The notes: generated from the letters alone by a model not told the origin. A stretch of DNA of 32,860 bases from an uncultured Lachnospiraceae bacterium (GCA_910585065.1 CAJUCG010000012.1:1-32860); one strand, 5' to 3'. Shown: positions 1 through 8,593, counted from the first letter of the stretch. Numbers and translations: made by a program.

Positions 1-2
1 CA

Positions 3-2207
3 CAGGGACAATTCGTTCGCGGAGAGGTAATTGATCTGCGCGGACATGAGATCAAAATTCAGCTCCCGGACAGCCATGTTCTGACCGGCAATATTGATGA
101 TGCCGTGCAGCTTGCTATCGGTGAACAGGCAACGTTCCGCGTAACACAGACGGATGGCTCCCTAGTTTCTCTAAAACTGATAACTGATCCGCGTTTTGCC
201 TCCACAGAACTTACGATTGACAAGGCACTCGACGCAGCAGGCTTACCGCGCTCGGAGCGCAATGTCTCGATGGTTCGCGCTCTCCTTGAGGAAGGACTTT
301 CTGTCGATAAAAATACCATTCAGCTTATGCTGCGCCAGTCCGCCAATCTGCGCGGTGTCTCCTTCCACACCCTCGCCGTTTTGCACAAACAGGGCTTGCC
401 GATGAATGAGGTAAATGCGCGGGCACTCGACTCCTATCTGAACTATGAACATCGCATTATGCAGCTTGCCGAGCGCGTCGCCGGGGAATTTACAGGCACA
501 CTCTCCTCACTGATTGAGGGAGGAAACGCAGCGGAGGCGGAGATTTTAAATAATGAACTGCTCCATATGCTTTTTGATGGCGAAGCCGGTGCGGCAGGCG
601 AAAATTTTGTCAATGACCCAGGTTCTTTTGGAGCAAATCTTCCTGCCAGTCTTTCCCCCCTGTCCGCTTTTCTGGGATTAAAAGACATCCTGCCTGCAAA
701 TCCGGCATCCTCCCCAGATCTAAATTCAACAGCTTCCCCACAGGTTTCTGCTTCCGATCTGCCGCTTTCTTCGCTGGGTCTCCTTAGTCAGGAGGAGGCT
801 CTCACTCTCGCGGACACGCTAGAGCAGGTGGGTCTTCCCCGTGAGGTCTGCGCGGCGATCGCAAATGGCTCCCTGACATTGCGTGAAGCGGCGATGCAGA
901 TTCTCTCCCTCGCAGAAAACTTGGCGGAGAATCCCAATTCTGAACAAGTGGGGACGGGAAATCCTTTAGAAACAGGAAATTTAGATAATACTGCGGAAGG
1001 CACCCTTTCCCCACAGGATATAGCAAATCCTCCTGTAGGGGAATTAGCGGCGGGTGAAAACATGGAACTTAATGGTGCAGAAAACAGCACCGCCATGACA
1101 AAGAATGGCATGGACATTTCAGAGGGCACGGCAAATATACCGGAAGGTGCAAAGGATTCGGCAGAAAATGCTGGCACAGCATCCCCTGTCGCATCCTTTT
1201 TCCGCTCACTTTTTCAGGGTGCAGGAAACCTGTTTAATGCAAATAATAGCGCGAAACAGACTGCATCCTCGTCCGCCCCTGCTCCTTCTGCCACTCCGCT
1301 CTCTGTTCCTTTTATGGAGGCGGCAGCACTTCTTCCGCCCGCCTTACAGACAGCAGAAATTTTTACCCTGTTAAACCAGTTTGCCGCACTCAGTGCAAGC
1401 CGCTCGGAACTCGGTGCCATTTTGCCAAAGTCCAAGCGTCTTGAACTTGAGAATCTCTTAAAAGGCAAATTGTCTGAGAGTGCGAGAAAACAGCTTAAGG
1501 ATGGGGAAATCAGCGTGGAAAAGCTGCTTTCTCTGCTGCTTGAAGCGCAGGATGAAGAGAGCGGCGCAGGTTCTTTTACCTATCTCGCCTCAAAGTCCTA
1601 CCAGGAAATATTAAATCAGATGTTAAAGGATAGATTTTCTCTAAAACCGGAAACTCTGCTAAAAAAGGATGGAGTCGCTGAATTTTATCAGCGTCTTGAC
1701 AGAGATCTTTCTTTTATTGAGAAACTTCCATCCCGCAGTGTGGATGCACCCGCCTTTCAGGATACTGCCGCAGGAATTCGCGAGAATATCGATTTTATGA
1801 AGGCGTTAAACCAAATTTTTCCCTATGTTCAGCTCCCGCTAAAACTTTCCGGAAAAAATGCACACGCCGAACTGTATGTTTATACAAACCGGCGCACCAG
1901 CGCGAAAGCGAACACGACTCCTAGCGTGCTATTACATCTTGATATGGAACATATGGGTCCTTTAGACATCCATCTTACACTTGCCGAAACACTTGTTACA
2001 GCAAGGTTTTATCTGCCGGATGCCATCAGTGCCTCACTCACTACAGAAAATATGTCGGATTTTGCCGCCATGCTTAAAAAAAAGGGTTACGATCTTGACG
2101 CGCGCGTCGAAAAACGCGACCGCGCCGCCGATCCAGTGCGCGATATCCTCTCCCCAGAAACAGGAAACGCGTCGATGAAACGATATTCTTTTGATATTCG
2201 GGCATAA
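3..2207 (+). CDS. FliK-like flagellar hook-length control protein, 5' truncated by the window edge
   Basis: The reading frame is open from base 3, so the gene enters from upstream; the GTG at 105 is not a convincing start because in-frame coding (a GEVIDLRG-type beta-rich segment) precedes it. The visible 734 or so residues have a folded N-terminal part, a long Ala/Ser/Asn/Glu/Pro-rich low-complexity spacer (about bases 690-1320), and a C-terminal domain. That last domain, roughly bases 1800-2110, has the look of the FliK/Flg_hook C-terminal domain: a QLPLKL strand, LLHLDMEHMGPLDIHL (the LGxxxVxL-like core), then a helix ending AAMLKKKGYDLDARV. FliK proteins measure hook length and switch export substrate, and a long disordered linker between two domains is typical. 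It may belong to the clostridial DUF6240 group of FliK-like proteins; that family name is from memory. No other flagellar gene is in view. Confidence 0.6.
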   Translation, partial: QGQFVRGEVIDLRGHEIKIQLPDSHVLTGNIDDAVQLAIGEQATFRVTQTDGSLVSLKLITDPRFASTELTIDKALDAAGLPRSERNVSMVRALLEEGLSVDKNTIQLMLRQSANLRGVSFHTLAVLHKQGLPMNEVNARALDSYLNYEHRIMQLAERVAGEFTGTLSSLIEGGNAAEAEILNNELLHMLFDGEAGAAGENFVNDPGSFGANLPASLSPLSAFLGLKDILPANPASSPDLNSTASPQVSASDLPLSSLGLLSQEEALTLADTLEQVGLPREVCAAIANGSLTLREAAMQILSLAENLAENPNSEQVGTGNPLETGNLDNTAEGTLSPQDIANPPVGELAAGENMELNGAENSTAMTKNGMDISEGTANIPEGAKDSAENAGTASPVASFFRSLFQGAGNLFNANNSAKQTASSSAPAPSATPLSVPFMEAAALLPPALQTAEIFTLLNQFAALSASRSELGAILPKSKRLELENLLKGKLSESARKQLKDGEISVEKLLSLLLEAQDEESGAGSFTYLASKSYQEILNQMLKDRFSLKPETLLKKDGVAEFYQRLDRDLSFIEKLPSRSVDAPAFQDTAAGIRENIDFMKALNQIFPYVQLPLKLSGKNAHAELYVYTNRRTSAKANTTPSVLLHLDMEHMGPLDIHLTLAETLVTARFYLPDAISASLTTENMSDFAAMLKKKGYDLDARVEKRDRAADPVRDILSPETGNASMKRYSFDIRA

Positions 2208-2258
2208 AAGACCCCCTTCCGGTGCAAACTTAAAAAAAATGCATGGGAGGGGTTCTCT

Positions 2259-2921
2259 TTGTTATTTACCATTTTTTCTGGAATTTTATTTTTTATCGCT
2301 CTGCTCTGCCTTAGCATTACCCTGGTAATCCGCTGCCGTGGGATCTACCATCTGCTTGCAGAGCCGCTTCACATTATCTCAGAAAGCGGACTGACTAGGG
2401 AAGTTGTTTTGAGAAACTATGATCATCTGATTAAGTATTGCTCCCCCTTTTACAAAGGGGAACTCATTTTTCCAGATTTTCCTTCTTCCGATTCCGCTCT
2501 GTCGCATTTTGCCGAAACCAAAGTATTGTTTTCCTGTTTTTTTCTTGCCGTCCCGCTCTGCTTTCTGGCAGGACTTTTTATTCTTGCCTTTAAATCATGG
2601 AAAAAACAGAAAAAAATCACGATCTTTGCGGCAGAATTTTCCCGTTCCCTTAGACTTACCGCATGGCTTTGCATTTTTGTCCCCTTTGGCTTTTTACTCT
2701 TTTTTCTCGTCGATTTTCACAAAATATTTTATGGGATGCATCATATCCTTTTCGACAATAACAATTGGATTTTTGATGCTGCCACCGACCCAATTATTAC
2801 AATTCTGCCGGAACGGTATTTCTTATGCTGCGGGGTTGAGATTGTTATATTTCTGCTTTTGGCGGCGGCTCTTCTCCGCCATCTGCGCAAATATTTAAAA
2901 AATTCCCCAATTCCGCTTTGA
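2259..2921 (+). CDS. TIGR01906/DUF1461-type integral membrane protein
   Basis: A 220-residue protein starting at TTG, chosen because GGGAGGGG lies 4-13 bases upstream and no ATG fits better. It has about four hydrophobic segments: one at the N-terminus (residues ~3-25), two in the middle (~88-110 and ~130-152) and one near the C-terminus (~190-212). Between TM1 and TM2 is an outside loop with RNYDHLIKYCSPF; before the last TM are FHKIFYG and WIFDAATDPIITILPERYF. These match the layout of the DUF1461 / TIGR01906 family, where NYxxLI and a WxFDPxxDPII-like motif recur. Function in this family is not known. The gene runs out 51 bases after the FliK-like gene and may be cotranscribed. Its last 77 bases overlap the convergent gene on the other strand. 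Confidence 0.7.
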   Translation: MLFTIFSGILFFIALLCLSITLVIRCRGIYHLLAEPLHIISESGLTREVVLRNYDHLIKYCSPFYKGELIFPDFPSSDSALSHFAETKVLFSCFFLAVPLCFLAGLFILAFKSWKKQKKITIFAAEFSRSLRLTAWLCIFVPFGFLLFFLVDFHKIFYGMHHILFDNNNWIFDAATDPIITILPERYFLCCGVEIVIFLLLAAALLRHLRKYLKNSPIPL

Positions 2922-3321
2922 GATACTCATACCGCTGCCGTTTTTCTTCCTTTGCAAAATGAACCTCACGAAATTGCTCGGGATTGTCCTTGTAGTTTAA
3001 TACCTCATCGCCAAACTGTTCGCTGGTCAGATCAAATACGCAGTCACTGACCACATTATAGCAGTGATAATTTCCGCCCTCCCTGAGAATCCCATAGACC
3101 CTGCCGCCAAAGATATCCTGTGCCAAGAAAGCAGTGATGGAACATTGCCCCAAGGTCTTGTTTTGTTTGCTCCAATCCGCTCTCATCCTCGGCGCACAGG
3201 TATATTCGCACCAGAGATTAGACAGTATATCGTAGAGATCTCTCGGCGTTTTGATATCTTTATATTGCTCTGTTATGGGTTCGACATCCGCGTATTCCCA
3301 CCCATAAAATTTGTAGTCCAT
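2845..3321 (-). CDS. YunG-like protein of unknown function
   Basis: A 158-residue soluble protein with a clean start: AACCTCCCCC on the plus strand reads GGGGGAGGTT just upstream of the ATG. It carries GQCSITAFLAQDIFGG (about residues 58-73), then NYHCYNVV and VFDLTSEQFGDEV. This Cys...His...Asp order and the GQC-x-x-TA-x-x-x-QD-x-FGG motif resemble Bacillus YunG-family proteins. The layout suggests a papain/transglutaminase-like fold, but that is inference; no activity is known to me. The start lies 30 bases after the amidase stop, so the two are probably one transcript. The acidic Pro-rich C-terminus (GGEEPPPKAEI) is encoded in the stretch that overlaps the opposite-strand membrane gene, so its coding status is the least certain part. 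Confidence 0.6.
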   Translation of the reverse strand: MDYKFYGWEYADVEPITEQYKDIKTPRDLYDILSNLWCEYTCAPRMRADWSKQNKTLGQCSITAFLAQDIFGGRVYGILREGGNYHCYNVVSDCVFDLTSEQFGDEVLNYKDNPEQFREVHFAKEEKRQRYEYLKAELGNFLNICADGGEEPPPKAEI

Positions 3322-3351
3322 AGATTAAAACCTCCCCCTAAAAATAAAAAC

Positions 3352-4062
3352 CTATTTCTTCTTATCCGTCTTTCCCACCGCCGTATCAAGCTCTGCCAAA
3401 AATGCTGCCCACTTTCCCTCCTGCTCATCAAAATATTTCGGGCAGGACTGATCACCTAAATCGGAATGGCGCAGAACCGCATCTTTGGTCAGACCATATT
3501 TTTTGCAGAGATAGGTAGTCAATTTTAACAAGCTATTATAGGTCTGTGCGGTCGGTTCGCCATCAATCTGCGGATGGCAGAATGTGATCGCTATCGTATC
3601 CTCATTGCGCGCACCGGAAGCACACGCTATCTCGTCCACTGGAATACACTGCACAATCTCGCCGTCAATTCCAATAATAAAATGGCAGCTCTCCGCTGTC
3701 TTTGAAGTGCTATTTCCCTTTAACCCCTCATAATAATTCCGGTTTTCCACTGCGCTGCTGCCCGCATTTGCGACATAGTGAATCACAATCCCCTTGACTT
3801 CCTTTAGTGAATTCTGTGGTCTTGTATAGCCGTTCGGGGTCAGGAAAAGTTCGGTGATATCAAGTCCCTGTTTCATCGAAGGTTCGCTTGCAACAGAAGA
3901 CTCCCCCGCTGAAAAGAGATTTCTTGCCACTTTAATAATACCAACCAGCAAAATAATTACGATGAGAAGAGCCAAAAGAGCGGCTGTCCCCAGCTTAATA
4001 TATGCATAAAGCCTTTTTCTTTTTTTCCATTCTTCCTTTGACAATACTTTTCCTTTTGCCAT
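3352..4062 (-). CDS. membrane-anchored N-acetylmuramoyl-L-alanine amidase (Amidase_2/PGRP fold)
   Basis: Cleaves the bond between N-acetylmuramic acid and the stem peptide of peptidoglycan, outside the cell. With the start at 4062 the protein has 236 residues: a short Lys-rich cytoplasmic tail, one membrane helix (~residues 22-43), a linker, then the zinc amidase domain. Visible family marks are GIVIHYVANAGSS (first zinc His), SCHFIIGIDGEIVQCIP, and RHSDLGDQSCPKYF (second zinc His and the Cys ligand). The Lys normally seen in the DVTGKxCP motif is replaced. In-frame alternatives exist at ATG 4074 and TTG 4095; 4062 was picked because GGAG and GGGGAAGG precede it, although the spacing is not ideal. 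It probably heads a two-gene unit with the YunG-like gene. Confidence 0.82.
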   Translation of the reverse strand: MAKGKVLSKEEWKKRKRLYAYIKLGTAALLALLIVIILLVGIIKVARNLFSAGESSVASEPSMKQGLDITELFLTPNGYTRPQNSLKEVKGIVIHYVANAGSSAVENRNYYEGLKGNSTSKTAESCHFIIGIDGEIVQCIPVDEIACASGARNEDTIAITFCHPQIDGEPTAQTYNSLLKLTTYLCKKYGLTKDAVLRHSDLGDQSCPKYFDEQEGKWAAFLAELDTAVGKTDKKK

Positions 4063-4116
4063 AACCTTCCCCATCTCCAATCCATAAAACGGCAAACCAT
4101 ACTACCTGCTGCTCAG

Positions 4117-4154
4117 CCCGCATACTGCGTCAGCAGTAAATTTGCCTATGCGGG
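4117..4154. repeat. inverted repeat with nested hairpin between guaB and the amidase gene
   Basis: CCCGCATA (4117-4124) and TATGCGGG (4147-4154) are perfect complements. Inside lies a second small hairpin, CTGC-GTCA-GCAG (4125-4136). There is no T run beside it, so it is not a normal terminator. It lies just upstream of the amidase start and may be an operator or a leader fold. Confidence 0.5.
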
Positions 4155-4164
4155 TCTGCACATA

Positions 4165-4201
4165 AAAATACCCCGGCCCTTTTTAATAAGGAACCGGGGC
4201 C
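4165..4201 (-). terminator. intrinsic terminator of guaB
   Basis: On the minus strand a GCCCCGG...CCGGGG stem (arms at 4171-4176 and 4194-4199) is followed by TATTTTTAT. It lies about 35 bases after the guaB stop. The reverse direction also has some T residues. Confidence 0.75.
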
Positions 4202-4234
4202 TTTCTCTTCTTTATGTTTCAGCGCGTCAATATC

Positions 4235-5692
4235 CTAATTGTCTTCCACACTGTAATTTGGTGCTTCCTTTGTGATATGAATATCGTGCGGATGACTCTC
4301 TTTAAGTGCTGCGGACGTAATCTTTACAAAATGGCCATTCTCTTTTAAGGTTTCAATGTCTTTTGCACCGCAGTAGCCCATTCCGGCACGCAAACCGCCC
4401 ATTAACTGGAAGATTGTATCCTCCACATTGCCCTTGTAAGCCACACGGCCTTCAACGCCCTCCGGCACAAGTTTCTTCGCGTTTGTCTGGAAATACCGAT
4501 CCTTGCTGCCATTCTCCATCGCTGCAATCGAACCCATACCGCGATATACCTTGTATTTCCTGCCCTGGAAAAGTTCAAATGTCCCCGGACTTTCCTCGCA
4601 GCCCGCAAAAATGCTGCCCATCATGCAGACATTCGCCCCCGCTGCAATCGCTTTTGTAATATCGCCGGAATACTTGATGCCGCCGTCGGCAATAATCGGA
4701 ATTCCATATTCCTTCGCCACTGAATACGCATTCATCACAGCCGTGATCTGCGGTACGCCAATCCCCGCAACCACGCGCGTTGTACAGATGGAGCCAGGTC
4801 CAATGCCAACCTTTACACAGTCGACACCCGCCTCAATCAGTGCCCTCGTCGCCTCGCCAGTCGCCACATTGCCCGCGATTATCTGCAAATCTGGATATGC
4901 CTCGCGCACCATCTTAATCACGCGCAGGACATTGGCAGAATGCCCATGTGCTGTGTCGATTACAATCGCATCCACATGGGACTTTACAAGTGCCCCCACG
5001 CGGTCAAGAATATTTGCAGTCACGCCCACCGCCGCCGCACACAGAAGTCTGCCTTGTCCGTCCTTCGCGGCAAGCGGATATTTGATCGCCTTCTCAATAT
5101 CCTTGATGGTGATCAGTCCCTTTAAATTTCCCTCCCCGTCCACAATCGGGAGTTTTTCTTTGCGTGCCCTTCCAAGAATTTCCTTCGCCTCGTCAAGTGT
5201 AATGCCCTCACGCGCTGTCACTAAGCCCTCGCTTGTCATGGACTCTTTGATCTTCTTTGTGAAATCGGTTTCAAATTTCAGATCGCGGTTCGTGATAATC
5301 CCGACTAATTTCCTGCCCTCGGTGATTGGAACGCCTGAAATACGGTATTTGCCCATCAGCTCGTCCGCGTCTTTTAATGTATGTTCCGGACTGAGAGAAA
5401 ATGGATCAGTGATAACACCATTTTCCGAACGCTTTACCTTATCCACTTCCTCCGCCTGCGCCTCAATCGACATATTTTTGTGGATGACACCAATGCCACC
5501 TTGTCTTGCCATCGCAATCGCCATACGGTGTTCTGTCACTGTGTCCATCCCCGCACTCATCAGCGGGATGTTGAGTCTGATCTTCTTTGTCAAGCAGGTC
5601 GATAATTCCACTTCGTTTGGAATCACCTCAGAATAAGCTGGCACGAGCAGCACGTCGTCAAAGGTAATACCTTCTCCAATAATCTGTCCCAT
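4235..5692 (-). CDS. guaB: inosine-5'-monophosphate dehydrogenase
   Basis: Oxidises IMP to XMP with NAD+, the committed step to GMP, in the cytosol as a tetramer. The 485-residue length is normal. The catalytic barrel is split by a pair of CBS domains at about residues 95-205. The active-site loop reads GIGPGSICTTR with the nucleophile at Cys303; SAGMDTVTE and GGIKYSGD phosphate-binding stretches and the flap segment (GVEGRVAYKG) are also present. The start at 5692 gives the conserved MGQIIGEGITFDDVLL N-terminus and has GAGG/AAGGA upstream. A longer frame back to 5773 is excluded because it would begin inside the -35 box. The gene appears to be a single transcription unit with its own promoter and terminator. 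Confidence 0.97.
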   Translation of the reverse strand: MGQIIGEGITFDDVLLVPAYSEVIPNEVELSTCLTKKIRLNIPLMSAGMDTVTEHRMAIAMARQGGIGVIHKNMSIEAQAEEVDKVKRSENGVITDPFSLSPEHTLKDADELMGKYRISGVPITEGRKLVGIITNRDLKFETDFTKKIKESMTSEGLVTAREGITLDEAKEILGRARKEKLPIVDGEGNLKGLITIKDIEKAIKYPLAAKDGQGRLLCAAAVGVTANILDRVGALVKSHVDAIVIDTAHGHSANVLRVIKMVREAYPDLQIIAGNVATGEATRALIEAGVDCVKVGIGPGSICTTRVVAGIGVPQITAVMNAYSVAKEYGIPIIADGGIKYSGDITKAIAAGANVCMMGSIFAGCEESPGTFELFQGRKYKVYRGMGSIAAMENGSKDRYFQTNAKKLVPEGVEGRVAYKGNVEDTIFQLMGGLRAGMGYCGAKDIETLKENGHFVKITSAALKESHPHDIHITKEAPNYSVEDN

Positions 5693-5744
5693 TTCCTTGT
5701 CCTCACTTTCTGAAATTATAATATTGCAAATGATAATTTGTAAG

Positions 5745-5773
5745 ATTATAACCTCTTTTTTGGACAATGTCAA
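5745..5773 (-). promoter_or_regulatory. consensus SigA promoter of guaB
   Basis: TTGACA (5768-5773), a 17-base spacer and TATAAT (5745-5750) on the minus strand are a perfect match to the housekeeping consensus. Transcription should start near 5738, leaving an untranslated leader of about 45 bases. Confidence 0.92.
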
Positions 5774-5813
5774 CTGCGATTTTCTCTAATTTTCAACATC
5801 TCTTTCTCTTTTT

Positions 5814-6320
5814 TTAGTAATCGGATACCTTTCTCGGTGCCTTCTGCTTGATCACGGCAATCATTTTTTCACTAGGCTCAAATAAAAGTCTTGTCAGTTG
5901 TTCTCCCTGGCGCACAATAATCACATGTGGATGGATATCGCGCTGCCTCGAAGTGAAATCTATTGTCTTCACATTCGGGTTATTCTGATAGGCATCAAGT
6001 GCATGGGAATTTACTGGAGCCATCTGCTCTACATTTTCGAAATCAATGCGCATTGCCGTTTTGCGCTTGTTGCCGCTGTAAATCTTATCAAAATCAAGCT
6101 GACCGTCACAGAAGACGTACTCAACCTCCACACTCAGATAAGGAAATACAAGGACGCAGACCAAGATCAACACACCCACCGCCACAATGGAAAATGGTCC
6201 AAAATACGCCATGCCGAACAGAAGCACAAAGATAATTGCCGCGATCAAAAGTGCTTTGATCAGCAGATTGACCGGCGAAGCTTTCTGTTTTACTGACGCT
6301 TCTGCATAAGATTCATTCAT
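5814..6320 (-). CDS. small two-helix membrane protein, possibly DUF6106
   Basis: A 168-residue protein. Two adjoining hydrophobic helices (about residues 20-40 and 42-64) form a membrane hairpin, followed by a cytoplasmic domain of about 100 residues. That domain has VEVEYVFCDGQLDFDKIYSGNKRKT, then VEQMAPVNSHALDAY, and VRQGEQLTRLLFEPSEKMIAVIKQKAPR near the end. The pattern, with strands after the helices, is like bacterial PH-type or DUF6106 proteins of Lachnospiraceae; I recall that name but cannot confirm it. No function is known. GGGGA precedes the ATG by about seven bases. A TATAAT box with an adjoining palindrome lies upstream. It is separated from groEL by a strong terminator, so it is not part of the chaperonin operon. 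Confidence 0.55.
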   Translation of the reverse strand: MNESYAEASVKQKASPVNLLIKALLIAAIIFVLLFGMAYFGPFSIVAVGVLILVCVLVFPYLSVEVEYVFCDGQLDFDKIYSGNKRKTAMRIDFENVEQMAPVNSHALDAYQNNPNVKTIDFTSRQRDIHPHVIIVRQGEQLTRLLFEPSEKMIAVIKQKAPRKVSDY

Positions 6321-6388
6321 AAATTTTTCCCCATTTCTGCGCTGTCCTTTTAAAAACTGCCGTCCTGCACCGACAGCGCGCGGATACA

Positions 6389-6410
6389 GGAGTTAATTAC
6401 TCCAATTATA
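6389..6410 (-). promoter_or_regulatory. -10 box with palindrome at the start site of the small membrane protein gene
   Basis: TATAAT occupies 6405-6410 on the minus strand; the matching -35 region is only a T-rich tract. GGAGT-N5-ACTCC (6389-6403) follows at once and would span the transcription start, a usual place for a repressor site. Confidence 0.45.
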
Positions 6411-6454
6411 CTTCATTTTTAAAAAAAAAGAAAGTGCTTTTATAGGAATTTAAC

Positions 6455-6487
6455 AAAAGACAGCATGGTATTCCCATGCTGTCTTTT
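6455..6487 (-). terminator. strong terminator of the groESL operon
   Basis: A perfect 14-base-pair stem (6455-6468 with 6474-6487) around a five-base loop begins 34 bases after the groEL stop. The arms have A runs at one end and T runs at the other, so it can act in both directions. Confidence 0.85.
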
Positions 6488-6520
6488 AATTTCCATTTTT
6501 TAGATTTTTCTGGAATCTGA

Positions 6521-8146
6521 TTACATCATTCCCATTCCGCCTGCGCCGCCCGCTGGCATTGCCGGAGTATCTTCCTTGATATTCGCCACTGCGGACTCAG
6601 TAGTCAAGAAGGTGGATGCCACGGAAGTTGCATTTTGCAGCGCGCTTCTTGTTACTTTTGCCGGATCAAGAATACCTGCTTTTACCATATCCGTATACTC
6701 CTCGGTCAGCACATCAAAGCCAATGCCCGGCTCCATCTCTCTTACTTTATTTACAATAACAGAACCCTCAAGCCCTGCATTTGCAGCGATGCAGGAAAGC
6801 GGAGACTCAAGTGCCTTCAAAATAATGTTTGCGCCGGTCTTCTCATCGCCCTCAAGCTCTGCAGCAACCTCTGCCACCTTCTTTGCTGCATGGATATAAG
6901 CGGAGCCGCCGCCTGCGATAATTCCTTCTTCCACTGCGGCCTTCGTTGCTGCAAGCGCATCCTCTAAGCGAAGTTTGCTCTCCTTCATCTCAGTCTCAGT
7001 CGCTGCGCCAACGCGGATCACAGCAACACCACCCGCAAGCTTTGCAAGTCTCTCCTGAAGTTTCTCCTTGTCAAAATCGGAGGTTGTCTCCTCAATCTGA
7101 TGACGGATCTGTGCAACTCTCGCCTCGATCTCACTCTTGTCACCACAGCCGTCCACAATAATAGTATTCTCCTTCTGAACTTTAACGGATTTTGCACGAC
7201 CAAGCTGCTCCATGGTGGTATCCTTTAACTCAAGTCCCAACTCTTCCGAAATTACTGTGCCGCCTGTTAAGATCGCGATATCTTTAAGCATTTCTTTTCT
7301 GCGGTCGCCATAGCCCGGAGCCTTCACTGCAACAACATTGAATGTGCCGCGCAGCTTGTTTACAATCAGGGTGGTCAGTGCCTCGCCCTCTACATCCTCC
7401 GCAATAATTAAAAGTCTTGCGCCGCTTTGTACAATCTGCTCAAGCACTGGCAGAATTTCCTGAATATTAGAAATTTTCTTGTCGGTGATTAACACATATG
7501 GATTATCAAGATTTGCTTCCATCTTATCCATATCCGTTGCCATATATGCGGAAATATAGCCGCGGTCAAACTGCATACCCTCTACCAGATCAAGCTCCGT
7601 CTTCATGGTCTTAGATTCCTCGATCGTGATAACGCCGTCCTTGGAAACTTTTTCCATAGCATCCGCAACCAGCTCGCCAACTGCTTCATCCCCCGCGGAG
7701 ATTGCCGCTGCCTTTGCGATCTGCTCCTTGCCCGTCACCGGGGAACTCATCTGAGCAATTGCCTCAACTGCACAGTCGGTCGCCCTCTTCATTCCCTTTC
7801 TTAAAATAATCGGGTTCGCGCCCGCAGCAAGATTTTTCATTCCCTCGTTGATCATCGCCTGCGCTAAAACGGTCGCGGTAGTCGTGCCATCGCCCGCCAC
7901 GTCATTGGTCTTTGTCGCCACTTCCTTAACTAGCTGCGCGCCCATATTTTCAAATGCGTCCTCAAGATCGATCTCCTTCGCGATCGTCACGCCATCATTT
8001 GTGATAAGCGGTGCGCCAAACGACTTGTCAAGGACAACGTTTCTTCCCTTAGGACCAAGCGTGACCTTTACTGTATTTGCAAGCTTATTTACACCGGACT
8101 CCAGCGCGCCTCTAGCCTCTGCGCCATATTTAATTTCCTTCGCCAT
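6521..8146 (-). CDS. groEL: chaperonin GroEL (60 kDa)
   Basis: ATP-driven folding cage, a double ring of 14 subunits in the cytosol that works with GroES. The 541 residues run the full family length from AKEIKYGAEARGALESGVNKLANTVKVTLGPKGRNV through the ATP site (DGTTTATVLAQA), the apical domain, and the AAVEEGIIAGGGSA signature, to the Gly-Met tail GGAGGMGMM. The start has GGAGG seven bases upstream. It follows groES after 72 bases with no terminator, so the two form the usual groES-groEL operon. Heat control through HrcA is expected from the CIRCE element ahead of groES. Confidence 0.98.
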   Translation of the reverse strand: MAKEIKYGAEARGALESGVNKLANTVKVTLGPKGRNVVLDKSFGAPLITNDGVTIAKEIDLEDAFENMGAQLVKEVATKTNDVAGDGTTTATVLAQAMINEGMKNLAAGANPIILRKGMKRATDCAVEAIAQMSSPVTGKEQIAKAAAISAGDEAVGELVADAMEKVSKDGVITIEESKTMKTELDLVEGMQFDRGYISAYMATDMDKMEANLDNPYVLITDKKISNIQEILPVLEQIVQSGARLLIIAEDVEGEALTTLIVNKLRGTFNVVAVKAPGYGDRRKEMLKDIAILTGGTVISEELGLELKDTTMEQLGRAKSVKVQKENTIIVDGCGDKSEIEARVAQIRHQIEETTSDFDKEKLQERLAKLAGGVAVIRVGAATETEMKESKLRLEDALAATKAAVEEGIIAGGGSAYIHAAKKVAEVAAELEGDEKTGANIILKALESPLSCIAANAGLEGSVIVNKVREMEPGIGFDVLTEEYTDMVKAGILDPAKVTRSALQNATSVASTFLTTESAVANIKEDTPAMPAGGAGGMGMM

Positions 8147-8218
8147 GATTGATTTCCTCCATTTATCATTTTATTGACCATGCTGCTCTTCGCATTTTCA
8201 AGCGGTCTTACCTTAAAA

Positions 8219-8506
8219 TTACTCCTCTACAATCGCTACGATATCATTCTGCTTTACAACGATATACTCTTCCTCGCCAAGCTTTACTTCCGTGCCGGAA
8301 TATTTCGAGAAGATAACTTTGTCGCCAACCTTTACCTGCATCGTGACTTCCTTGCCGTCCACCACACCGCCAGGTCCAACAGCAACTACCTCCGCCTGCT
8401 GTGGCTTTTCCTTTGCCTGTCCCGGCAGCACAATACCGGATTTTGTCGTCTCTTCCGCTACCAGCTGCTTTAATACAACCTTATCACCTAACGGTACTAA
8501 CTTCAT
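8219..8506 (-). CDS. groES: co-chaperonin GroES (10 kDa)
   Basis: Lid of the GroEL cage, a ring of seven subunits. The 95 residues are the normal length: MKLVPLGDKVVLKQL at the front, the mobile loop (EETTKSGIVLPGQAKEK) that docks on GroEL, and the C-terminal EEYIVVKQNDIVAIVEE. The frame is open for 12 codons further upstream, but AAAGGAGG sits just before the internal ATG at 8506 and the family starts here. It is the first gene of the operon, behind a promoter and a perfect CIRCE operator. Confidence 0.98.
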   Translation of the reverse strand: MKLVPLGDKVVLKQLVAEETTKSGIVLPGQAKEKPQQAEVVAVGPGGVVDGKEVTMQVKVGDKVIFSKYSGTEVKLGEEEYIVVKQNDIVAIVEE

Positions 8507-8554
8507 AATGAATTCCTCCTTTAACCTTGCCTTGTGGCTCATTTTTTGTCGTTA

Positions 8555-8581
8555 TTAGCACTCAACGATATCGAGTGCTAA
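8555..8581 (-). promoter_or_regulatory. CIRCE operator (HrcA site)
   Basis: TTAGCACTC (8555-8563), nine bases, GAGTGCTAA (8573-8581): an exact match to the CIRCE consensus bound by the HrcA repressor. It lies just downstream of the groES -10 box, where binding would block transcription. Confidence 0.98.
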
Positions 8582-8593
8582 TCATTACCCTAT

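Noticed and set aside
788..1177. Open frame of 129 codons opposite the FliK-like gene
   Set aside because: Antisense shadow in the low-complexity region; no ribosome site and no family features.
4503..5636. Long open frame (377 codons) on the plus strand opposite guaB
   Set aside because: It lies wholly within a certain guaB gene on the other strand, has no ribosome site, and its residues reflect guaB codon bias.
5693..5773. 27-codon N-terminal extension of guaB
   Set aside because: It would begin inside the -35 box of a consensus promoter and is absent from the family.
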